DNA of 64,000 nucleotides from Mesostigma viride (lineage: Eukaryota > Streptophyta > Mesostigmatophyceae > Mesostigmatales > Mesostigmataceae): the NCBI GenBank assembly GCA_009746045.1, contig RPFO01000253.1, positions 2,058,888 to 2,122,887 on the forward strand, in the 5' to 3' direction. Position 1 is the first letter of the stretch, and each line of letters opens with the position of its first letter. The notes beneath the pieces were generated by a model. It did not search any database and had not been told where the DNA came from. It was given only the letters and a program-made list of their open reading frames with translations. Below, in pieces: positions 27,373 through 35,480 of this stretch. The position numbers and the translations under genes were made by a program.

Positions 27373-28131
27373 GGCGGCCCGGATGTCTTGCGGTCATCCC
27401 ACTCTTTAGGTTTTTTTGTTTTTGCTACGCATTTTTCGGAACGCCAGAATGCTACCAAGCACCAGCTCATCGGGGAGACTGTGGTCACTTGCTACTCCGC
27501 GATAGATAAAAACCCGTCTGATCAAGGTCTGATCATTTATTTTGATTTATTCAGTGCGTGCCACGTGGACATGCGTCCCATGCGGGGCACCGTGGAGGAG
27601 ACACGTGCTATGCAGTGTCCTGAGAGCCAGCCTGAGCCAGCGATGATGCCCTTCCTGGGCAACCTGCACATGTATGCGGGAAAGCCTGCAATGCGCTCTG
27701 TGGAATGAACCTGGACAGAAGCCATGCTCGCTGAAATGGGTGTTACTCCTAGGGAAGGCGATTGGACAAAGTTTGTGTAACCGAAGATGCATGGGTGATT
27801 TCCCCGGATGAGCGAATGGCAATTGGCGAACCATCAATAGCCGCGAAAGTACGTACGGTGCGTCCACGTCGCAATGCCTATAACGCCAGTCTCACTCGCT
27901 TGAGCACCGGTTGGCGCTGATCGAATAACGGGAATGTTATCGCAGGAAATGTTGCACGGTTGCCGTATCCGTAGTGGCAGCGCGACCGAAAGCCACTGCA
28001 GTCTAGAGCCGGCCAGCGATCGCGCCAGCTCCCGGGTGGCTTCTCCTTGTTAGGGTAGTCAGCAATTTTACATAGTACATGGCGCTGTCCACGGTTCGCC
28101 AACATGTCTTCCAACATTTAATGCAGGATGG
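27373..28131. other. Upstream region of the MSL gene
   Basis: This probably contains the MSL promoter and 5' UTR. I see no repeat array and no convincing coding frame. An acceptor-like TTTAATGCAG precedes 28127. Confidence 0.4.
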
Positions 28132-28482
28132 ATGAAAGTCTATGTCAGTATGTTGAACGTTCAAGGCCCGGTGCAGCACTCTGGACCCCGGAATGCCCCA
28201 CAGGCTCGGACGTGCGGCAGAGGGCGACTCATGAGCTACAGTAGCCGCAGCTATATGCCCAATGTGGCAGCCGGAGGGCAGGGACGGTACGTACCCTCCG
28301 TGGAAAGTTAACGGAAGTTGCGTTTGCAGATGGTATTAAATCATGTCATCCTGTGTACTTCTTCAATTTTTGTTTAGGACGGCCTGGAAGACTACCTGAT
28401 GGCGCAGCTGTTGTGTGGGGCAATCGACGATAATCATTTCAGTCAAGACTTGCATGAACTGATACACCGCGCTGCCTCATGA
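28132..28482 (+). CDS. Possible small two-exon gene, unknown product
   Basis: The terminal exon 28378-28482 follows a good acceptor (TTCAATTTTTGTTTAG) and reads DGLEDYLMAQLLCGAIDDN..., ending IHRAAS and TGA. It can be joined in frame to an upstream open segment starting ATG at 28132 (MKVYVSMLNV...) through a weak donor at 28291. The better GTACGT donor at 28287 would put the terminal exon out of frame from this ATG. Further upstream exons are possible. I recognise no family. The exon looks coding by composition and splice context only. Confidence 0.35.
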
Positions 28483-29803
28483 CAATTCTTTTTGTCTCCA
28501 CTGCCATATGTCGGTTTAGAAGTATCACGTCCAACATAACGCCTAAGTGGTTGGTGTAACAGATAGCTGGCTGCTGGATCCCTAAATGAAGGTCTGTTAA
28601 GGTGCATGCATGCTCGATCCATACATGGCCATAGACCAAGAGGGCATGCATATTCAGGGGAGGTGGCACCCCCAAAACCTTAAAAATTGAACTATGGTAA
28701 TAACACTTGAAATTCATTTGCACAATGCTGCAATATGATTGCGGGCACTAAATAACATCTCTTGTGAGTTGTCCATGCACTTGTTGGGGGTACTACCCCC
28801 AAGTATACGCCAATATTGCGCTATAAATATAAAAAGACGCTAATTAGGGCTGGGTATGCCCCAGCCAATGCACACATTTGTTGGCAACCAAAAATCAACC
28901 ATTTGTAGTTCCCTGAGTGTGTAGCTTGCTGAGCTATTTACATCATGGAAATGGCAAAACCTTGAACAGTTATTAATTTTCCCGCAAAACAGGTCTTTTT
29001 TTACCGGACATTGGGAATAAACATATCATAAACACTTCAGATAAGGCCACAAAATCAAGCGAAAATCCGGCTAACAGGGGGACAGCAGTGGTCCAAGTCC
29101 CAGGTCATTCCGACAAGTCTAGCTCAAGTTATAAGGTTTTGCGTGCTAAAACCTGAACATACGCTAAATGAGGTTTTCATGTGTATAAGGCCACCTAGAC
29201 ATCATGTTTTCCATCCAAGAAGCCAAAAAACATGCACAACTCGATCACACAACATAAGAAAAGGCTAGGCACCTCATCTGCCCTCCCCTGCCCTCAGCAT
29301 GGCCAGCCTTGCCAGCGTGCGCATAGCAACACCATCGCTAGGCATACACGCACCAAGAGAGCATACACTATGCTCAGCCCAAGGTTAACATGTAAATTTA
29401 TGCCAAGAACTCAGCAAGTATACGTGTAAAAACCTTAGAAAGAATGCCCAAGCAATAGAGGCAACTGCAGCATGCAAACTTGACAGCAAATCATACATGT
29501 TGTCTGCCAAGCATTCACATCCTATCCAGCTTGCCTTGCTGCACACATAGAAGGGAAGTCTTAATGGTTATTGCTCAAGGAAAGCAATGGAAACACCTAT
29601 CTACTGCAATGCCACTCATGCAGTATGGCCAGCAAAAGAACCACTCTCACCTTCCTTTCCAATATGGCAATTTGCTAAGAAGCTGATGCCAGCTTGTTAG
29701 CCTCTAGGCACATGCCGGATGTCGTTACTAATACAGGCGTGTCAGATCCGGCACATAACAAAGCGTCTGAGCAAGCTCATGTCCAAAGGATTATGGAAAA
29801 CAA
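28483..29803. other. Intergenic, nothing recognised
   Basis: AT-rich sequence with no array, no splice-supported coding frame and no RNA gene that I can identify. Confidence 0.5.
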
Positions 29804-30001
29804 ATGTCAACACGTTACCAAGAACTTGACGTCGGCGCATTTATCATGCCAGCCACAAACTACACGAAATTGTACGAAATTGCTAGGAATCTGACGATGC
29901 AACCGAAAGAAATGGAGCGCTTCCTGCGGGGAAACTGCCCGAAAAAAAGGCGAAAGGCCGACGTTAATGCACCTGCCTGCGTGGAAATGTTTCATGCATA
30001 A
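29804..30001 (+). CDS. Hypothetical short frame, 65 residues
   Basis: An open frame from ATG reads MSTRYQELDVGAFIMPATN..., includes a basic stretch (KKRRK) near its end and stops at 30001. Residue composition is protein-like, but no family is recognised and no splice evidence supports it. The opposite strand has an ATG exon-like segment at 30177-30118 followed by a GTAAGA donor, so the strand of any real gene here is uncertain. Confidence 0.2.
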   Translation: MSTRYQELDVGAFIMPATNYTKLYEIARNLTMQPKEMERFLRGNCPKKRRKADVNAPACVEMFHA

Positions 30002-30268
30002 ACTGGCACGCAAGCTCGAACAATAAAAGACATCATCCATTGACCAGGCGAACAAGGAAGGTGCACCTTCCGTGAATACGTCGAAGGCGACATGCGCAGG
30101 CCTGCGTAGGTTCTTACCTTGAATGCCGGAAATGTAAAAGAAACCGGGAAGCTTCGGCACAAACTCGACAACACCATTAAGCTAGCTTCATAATCGCTCT
30201 TGAGAGCCTACGTTGCCTCACAATAGCTGCCGTAAACCTGCATTAAATTTCATGATCCGCAAGAGAAA

Positions 30269-30439
30269 TTATATCCTGGACCCCAGCGCCCGTAGCCGTT
30301 CGAGAAATGAGCGATATTGCAAACCGTAAACTTTCCGCCATGAAATGAGGTCATCAACTAATCTTCTGCGAAATTCAAGCATTTTTTCTAGCTGTTTACG
30401 TGCCATATCGATTAATATTGCATAAAGGCATGCCGCCAT
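30269..30439 (-). CDS. Hypothetical short frame, 56 residues
   Basis: It starts MAACLYAILIDMARKQLEKM, continues with an Arg/Leu-rich amphipathic stretch and ends LRALGSRI then stop. The frame is open upstream to 30619. I recognise no family. It could be a terminal exon or chance. It lies just upstream of the retroelement pair. Confidence 0.2.
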   Translation of the reverse strand: MAACLYAILIDMARKQLEKMLEFRRRLVDDLISWRKVYGLQYRSFLERLRALGSRI

Positions 30440-30745
30440 GGCCACCTCCGCGAGGGTTGAGCGGTCCGGGCACACAATTATACACCGTACGGACGGTACC
30501 GCGAATTTTTTGGCGCGGAAAATATTCGGCGCGCCACGTCCCCTTAAGTGAGACCCTGAACGCATGGCAGTCCAGCGGTGTGTGAGGCCCGATAGAGCAG
30601 TTGTCTGAGATGAAAGCATATGGTAACTTGTACTGGTTGTCTCTTTGATATGGTAACTTGCGCGTGTGGCCGCTCCGCATGGCTCTCAATGCACGTGCGT
30701 CTAGCACGCAGATGCGAAGTAGCACATACTTTGTGACATTAATTC

Positions 30746-30756
30746 ATTAATAAAAG
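30746..30756 (+). other. Target-site duplication, left, element copy 1
   Basis: ATTAATAAAAG is repeated at 32743-32753, flanking the plus-strand element. Because the tail is itself (TTAA)n, the first bases of the match are not independent evidence; TAAAAG is the informative part. Confidence 0.6.
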
Positions 30757-30944
30757 TTATCCGAGATGTGCACGCGAAAATGGCTGACGGCGGTATGGCT
30801 GACGGCGGAGTTCAGATCTTTTGCGTCTGAGCCCCAAATTCGGTCAGACCACTTGCATTCGATGCGCCTTTCTAAGACGCACTTGCCAGTATAAACGGTT
30901 ACGGCTGCCACGCAGTATAGACAAAGTTACGCACGTGACCAGCT

Positions 30945-32318
30945 ATGACGACTACCAAAGCAAAACGAGGGCTGGAAAAGGAGCTGGCACAGCTTCCCAG
31001 CGCCCAGCCCAACCCTCTCGCCCTCGCCATTGTTCAGCCGCCAGGCTTACCCGCCAAACCCTCGCCAAGCGCCTCGCCTGAGCCCAAGAAACCATGCCAC
31101 GATCGCCACAAATGGAGCAAATTCTTGCCCGGAGACGGAATGTTCTCCCTCCTCGAGTGGCAGCAGCTGTCGCCGCAGGAAGTCGTCGAAGTTCTCCAGT
31201 TCCTCACACAGGAGCGGAAGCTCTTTGTGCCCTGGAGAGGGAGGGCGGCTATCGACTACCGCGACACGTCCTGGCTCTACACCTGTGCCGAATCCCGCCA
31301 ACGCGAGTCTATCTTGACCAGCTACTACCAGCGCAGCTTCGGCGCCATCCACAGAGAACTTTGGAACGCACTCAACGCCCCAGCCCCCGCACAGCCGGCA
31401 GCCCCATCGGCTTCCTCCCTCTGCAAGGATGACATCCGCGCAGTGCTGGAGGAGCACGTGACCTGGCCGCTGGCCGAGAAGATGACCTCGCTGAACACCA
31501 CGCTCAACACGGTCGAGGCCCGGGTCTCCAACGTGGAAACCAAGGTCGTCCACAAGCTACAACCACAGTTCACGGCGCTACACACCGCGGCGCAGGCTTC
31601 GGAAACGCATGCTGCACTTGTCTCTCGCCTTAACCAGGTGGAAGGCAAGTGCGGCGTGCTCATGAAGAAGCTTGAGGCCATCACCGCCCACACCGAGGCC
31701 CTGGCCACACAGGTCCCAAAGCTAGCGGAGCAGACGGCCACCATTGCCTCCCAGCCACCCCGGCAGGATGCGGGTGACCTCCCGCTCTCCTACGCGGACC
31801 TGCTGCGGACAGCGACCGCCTCCACCACCGACGCCATCGCCACGAAGCTCCAGGAGCTGGAGGACCACCGCCAGGCCCAGCAACGGGAGGTCACCGATCG
31901 CGCTCGCCGCGAGTGCCGAGTGGTGCTACGTCGCTTCCCCCAGAAGCCAGGTGAGACGTCAACCTCCCTTGCTGACGAGATCAAGAAACAGCTTCTTACC
32001 CTCATGGGCCTGGTAGGTGAGGTAGAACTGCGTGGGTGCCACCGCCTTCCCCACTCACGGGACAAAGCGGCCACCCCACCAGTCCTGCTCACCTTCCTCT
32101 CCCCTGAGGATAAGCAGCGGTTCCTCTCTCATCGCAAGCGGTTGCACGACCTCACCTGGACGCTGGATGACGACCTAACCCCCGCTCAGCAACAGCAGCG
32201 ACGCGACCTGTGGCCGGAATACCTCCGCCATAAGCAGGACCCCCAGAAGCCCAAGGTGTACTGGAGGGGCGGGGACCTGATGATCAACCACAAGATGTGG
32301 ACGCCCCCAGCGGGCTAG
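30945..32318 (+). CDS. L1 ORF1p-like RNA-binding protein, copy 1
   Basis: 457 residues. Basic N-terminus, then a diverged N-terminal domain (residues about 35-150). A coiled coil follows at about 165-270 (LNTTLNTVEARVSNVETKVV, then a Val/Leu/Ala heptad stretch). Then comes an RRM-like domain (RRECRVVLRRFPQKPGE; VELRGCHRLPHSRDKA; VLLTFLSPEDKQRFLSHRK) and a C-terminal domain (LDDDLTPAQQQQRRDLWPEY ... VYWRGGDLMINHKMW). This is the domain order of LINE-1 ORF1p-type proteins, which trimerise, bind RNA and act as nucleic-acid chaperones during retrotransposition. The assignment rests on the architecture and on the TPAQQQQRRDL/VYWRGGDLMI motifs. The frame is intact, with no stop or frameshift. Confidence 0.78.
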   Translation: MTTTKAKRGLEKELAQLPSAQPNPLALAIVQPPGLPAKPSPSASPEPKKPCHDRHKWSKFLPGDGMFSLLEWQQLSPQEVVEVLQFLTQERKLFVPWRGRAAIDYRDTSWLYTCAESRQRESILTSYYQRSFGAIHRELWNALNAPAPAQPAAPSASSLCKDDIRAVLEEHVTWPLAEKMTSLNTTLNTVEARVSNVETKVVHKLQPQFTALHTAAQASETHAALVSRLNQVEGKCGVLMKKLEAITAHTEALATQVPKLAEQTATIASQPPRQDAGDLPLSYADLLRTATASTTDAIATKLQELEDHRQAQQREVTDRARRECRVVLRRFPQKPGETSTSLADEIKKQLLTLMGLVGEVELRGCHRLPHSRDKAATPPVLLTFLSPEDKQRFLSHRKRLHDLTWTLDDDLTPAQQQQRRDLWPEYLRHKQDPQKPKVYWRGGDLMINHKMWTPPAG

Positions 32319-32682
32319 AATAGCAATAGCCCTAGCTTGTAACCATTGGAGTCACTGTCGCTAAGGCAGCCATGCCTAGAATGTTTGCCTAGCTGTGCCA
32401 ACAAACCTAGTCACGTGCCGCCAACGCACGGTACACAACCAGCCATAGCCTTAGCCTAGTTCTAGTACAGCCATGCCACGCCCTGGCTATGTTCAGATTA
32501 CTTGCCCACGCTCCTTGCTATGACATGCTCACATGGGTCTTATTGCACCCACAGTTTGCCGTCCGGATCGTTAGCCTGTCCTTTTAGCTAGCCGCGCCCG
32601 ATTGCAGCTGTGGCATGCCTTTGGCATGAAGGAGACTGGGGGTCTCTGCCCTTTCTCCTGTAGTGCACACACAGGGATTAAA

Positions 32683-32719
32683 AGCACTTCGGTGCTCCGT
32701 GACTCCCCAACGGGAGCAC
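32683..32719 (+). promoter_or_regulatory. Conserved 3'-terminal RNA hairpins of the element
   Basis: AGCAC-TTCG-GTGCT (32683-32696) forms a UUCG-type tetraloop stem. The overlapping GTGCTCC...GGAGCAC (32692-32719) forms a second stem that shares the GTGCT strand, so the two are mutually exclusive. The second stem is identical in all three copies, directly before the tail, where a LINE reverse transcriptase would recognise its template. Confidence 0.55.
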
Positions 32720-32742
32720 GAGTTTAATTAATTAATTAATTA

Positions 32743-32753
32743 ATTAATAAAAG
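32743..32753 (+). other. Target-site duplication, right, element copy 1
   Basis: ATTAATAAAAG, the partner of 30746-30756, directly follows the (TTAA)n tail. Confidence 0.6.
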
Positions 32754-32927
32754 CAAGCGATGCATGTGTCACATTAACACAGGCATATATATGGATAGTT
32801 TTTTCAAGGGTACATCAGTGGACTCGACCGAAGAAGTGAGTGCATACTAGCGCTATAACACGCTAGAGCAGTCTCCAATCTGCAACATCAATCACACTAG
32901 CTCCCATTGGTAAGCTGTGGACCAAAT
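32754..32927. other. Unique spacer between the two inverted elements
   Basis: About 174 bp of unrelated AT-rich sequence separate the two tails. It is the only non-paired part of the palindrome. Confidence 0.75.
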
Positions 32928-32938
32928 TTTCCAACTAT
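32928..32938 (-). other. Target-site duplication, element copy 2 (tail side)
   Basis: TTTCCAACTAT is repeated exactly at 34926-34936 and lies immediately next to the tail. Eleven bases match and the match stops at both ends, so it is a clean duplication. Confidence 0.85.
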
Positions 32939-34925
32939 TAATTAATTAATTAAACTCGTGCTCCCGTTGGGGAGTCACGGAGCACCGAAGTGCTTTTAAT
33001 CCCTGTGTGTGCACTACAGGAGAAAGGGCAGAGACCCCCAGTCTCCTTCATGCCAAAGGCATGCCACAGCTGCAATCGGGCGCGGCTAGCTAAAAGGACA
33101 GGCTAACGATCCGGCAAACTGTGGGTGCAATAAGACCCATGTGAGCATATCATAGCAAGGAGCGTGGGCAAGTAATCTGAACATAGCCAGGGCGTAGCAT
33201 GGCTGTACTAGGACTAGGCTATGGCTGGTTGTGTACCGTGCGTTGGCGGCACGTGACTAGGTGTGTTGGCACAGCTAGGCAACATTCTAGGCATGGCTGC
33301 CTTAGCGGCAGTGACGCCAATGGTTACAAGCTAGGGCTATTGCTATTCTAGCCCGCTGGGGGCGTCCACATCTTGTGGTTGATCATCAGGTCCCCGCCCC
33401 TCCAGTACACCTTGGGCTTCTGGGGGTCCTGCTTATGGCGGAGGTATTCCGGCCACAGGTCGCGTCGCTGCTGTTGCTGAGCGGGGGTGAGGTCGTCATC
33501 CAGCGTCCAGGTGAGGTCGTGCAACCGCTTGCGACGAGAGAGGAACCGCTGCTTATCCTCAGGGGAGGAGAAGGTGAGTAGGACTGGTGGGGGAGCCGCC
33601 TTGTCCCGTGAGTGGGGAAGGCGGTGGCACCCACGCAGTTCTACCTCACCTACCAGGCCCATGAGGGTAAGAAGCTGTTTCTTGATCTCGTCAGCAAGAG
33701 AGGTTGACGTCTCACCTGGCTTCTGGGGGAAGCGACGTAGCACCACTCGGCACTCGCGGCGAGCGCGATCGGTGACCTCCCGTTGCTGGGCCTGGCGGTG
33801 GTCCTCCAGCTCCTGGAGCTTTGTGGCGATGGCGTCGGTGGTGGAGGCGGTCGCTGACCGCAGCAGGTCCGCGTAGGAGAGCGGCGGGAGGTCGCCAGCA
33901 TCCTGCCGGGGTGGCTGGGATGCAATGGTGGCCGTCTGCTCCGCTATCTTGGGGACCTGTGTGGCCAGGGCCTCGGTGTGGGCGGTGATGGCCTCAAGCT
34001 TCTTCAGGAGCACGCCACACTTGCCCTCCACCTGGTTAAGGCGAGAGACAAGTGCCGCATGCGTTTCCGAAGCTTGAGCCGCGGTGTGCAGCGTCGTGAA
34101 CTGGGGCTGGAGCTTGTGGACGACCTTGGTTTCCACGTTGGAGACCCGGGCCTCGACCGTGTTGAGCGTGGTGTTCAGCGATGTCAGCTGCTCGGCCAGC
34201 GGCCAGGTCACGTGCTCCTCCAGCACTGCGCGGATGTCATCCTTGCGGAGGGAGGAAGCCGAGGGGGCTGCCGGCTGTGCGGGGGCTGGGGTGCGGAGCG
34301 TGCGGGTGATGTCGATGAGGCGGAGCTGGAAATGGCTGGTCAAGATAGCCAGGCGTTGTTGTGCTTCGTTCATAGCATAGAGCCAGGACATGTCTCCATC
34401 GTAGTCAATAGCCCCCTTCACGAAGAGCTTCCGCTCCTGTTCGAGGAACTGGAGAACCTCAATGCATTCCTGCGGCGACAATTCTTGCCACCCGGTGAGG
34501 GAGAATCCTCGGTCGCCGGGGAGGAACTGGCGCCATTTGCGAGCGTGGCAGGGTTTCTTGGGCTCAGGCGAGGCGCTGGGAGATGGGGCTGCTGGCGGTG
34601 GGTTGGCAGGCCCAGACGGCTGGTTGGCGGGTAAGCCTGGCGGCGGAACAATGGCGAGGGCGAGAGGGTTGGGCTGGGCGCTGGGAAGCTGTGCCAGCTC
34701 CTTTTCCAGCCCTCGTTTTGCTTTGGTAGTCGTCATAGCTGGTCACGTGCGTAACTTTGTCTATACTGCGTGGCAGCCGTAACCGTTTATACTGGCAAGT
34801 GCGTCTTAGAAAGGCGCATCGAATGCAAGTGGTCTGACCGAATTTGGGGCTCAGACGCAAAAGATCTGAACTCCGCCGTCAGCCATACCGCCGTCAGCCA
34901 TTTGCGTGCATGCGTGGGTGTGGCA
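32939..34925 (-). mobile_element. ORF1-only LINE-like retroelement, full-length copy 2 (inverted)
   Basis: About 1987 bp, the same structure as copy 1 but on the minus strand. The tail lies at 32939-32954, the protein gene at 33348-34736, and the 5' end at about 34925. The exact 11-bp duplications and the near-equal length of the copies (1986 and 1987 bp) support both boundaries. The UTRs and the last two thirds of the protein gene are almost identical to copy 1; a block at about 34285-34660 is strongly diverged. Confidence 0.87.
33348..34736 (-). CDS. L1 ORF1p-like RNA-binding protein, copy 2
   Basis: 462 residues, intact. From the coiled coil to the C-terminus it is nearly identical to copy 1 (a few changes, e.g. 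LTFSSPEDKQ for LTFLSPEDKQ). Residues 1-33 match almost perfectly. The domain between differs at nearly half its residues and has a proline-rich insertion (PANPPPAAPSPS). Same RRM-like and C-terminal motifs as copy 1. Confidence 0.78.
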   Translation of the reverse strand: MTTTKAKRGLEKELAQLPSAQPNPLALAIVPPPGLPANQPSGPANPPPAAPSPSASPEPKKPCHARKWRQFLPGDRGFSLTGWQELSPQECIEVLQFLEQERKLFVKGAIDYDGDMSWLYAMNEAQQRLAILTSHFQLRLIDITRTLRTPAPAQPAAPSASSLRKDDIRAVLEEHVTWPLAEQLTSLNTTLNTVEARVSNVETKVVHKLQPQFTTLHTAAQASETHAALVSRLNQVEGKCGVLLKKLEAITAHTEALATQVPKIAEQTATIASQPPRQDAGDLPPLSYADLLRSATASTTDAIATKLQELEDHRQAQQREVTDRARRECRVVLRRFPQKPGETSTSLADEIKKQLLTLMGLVGEVELRGCHRLPHSRDKAAPPPVLLTFSSPEDKQRFLSRRKRLHDLTWTLDDDLTPAQQQQRRDLWPEYLRHKQDPQKPKVYWRGGDLMINHKMWTPPAG

Positions 34926-34936
34926 TTTCCAACTAT
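34926..34936 (-). other. Target-site duplication, element copy 2 (5' side)
   Basis: TTTCCAACTAT, the exact partner of 32928-32938. Confidence 0.85.
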
Positions 34937-35480
34937 GTCGTTCTATATAACAGCTGCAATGCTAGGCAACATGAATAGTGGAAGCATTTGTTGTGGATTC
35001 GAAAACCAGCGGAGGCGCACGCACCCGTGAACGTGTCACATACACATGATCAAATTAATGCCGCTAGGCCAGATCAAGCTTGCTTGTGTGGCAAGTGGCG
35101 CCGCCAGCCAATATAACAAAAATACACAGGCTATAGGGCGTATAATTCAGAACTAAAAATACTATGCCTCTGATAAGCTTTCTTCCCAATCAGGCGACCA
35201 GCAGGTAGGCACATGGATTATGGCACCTGTATAATTAACAGGTCGCAGCCATCATGCGTATTAATAACATGAAATTGATCTCTTGCTCACGCAACACCAA
35301 AGCAGGACTGGGCGCTGCCCGATGAGTGGAAACTTTGTGTTCTAAATTTACAAAATTAGATCCATGGTACGTATAGTACTCCGCGACATGCCGCTGCAAA
35401 TGAGCGCGCGAGAGTCCTTCCTTACCCAAGCAAGGTTTGACACAACCTCTTGTGATATTCTCCGGTCACCACCTCTTATG
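34937..35480. other. Intergenic, nothing recognised
   Basis: Between the inverted element and the stop of the coiled-coil gene. No array and no splice-supported frame. Confidence 0.5.

Larger units (their letters stand above)
30757..32742 (+). mobile_element. ORF1-only LINE-like retroelement, full-length copy 1
   Basis: About 1986 bp: a 5' UTR of about 190 bp with a 16-codon upstream frame (ATG at 30780, MADGGMADGG repeat), one protein gene (30945-32318), a 3' UTR of about 420 bp with conserved hairpins, and a (TTAA)n tail. It is flanked by an 11-bp direct repeat (30746-30756, 32743-32753). Family knowledge: poly-simple tails, short target-site duplications and 5'-truncated relatives mark target-primed reverse transcription by LINEs. 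No endonuclease or reverse transcriptase is encoded, so it must be mobilised in trans, as mammalian HAL1 (half-L1) is thought to be. Confidence 0.82.

Noticed and set aside
30757-34925. A single DNA transposon or fold-back element with 2-kb terminal inverted repeats
   Set aside because: Each arm has its own tail, its own 11-bp target-site duplication and a complete gene, and a third copy of the 3' end exists alone; two retroelement insertions explain this better.
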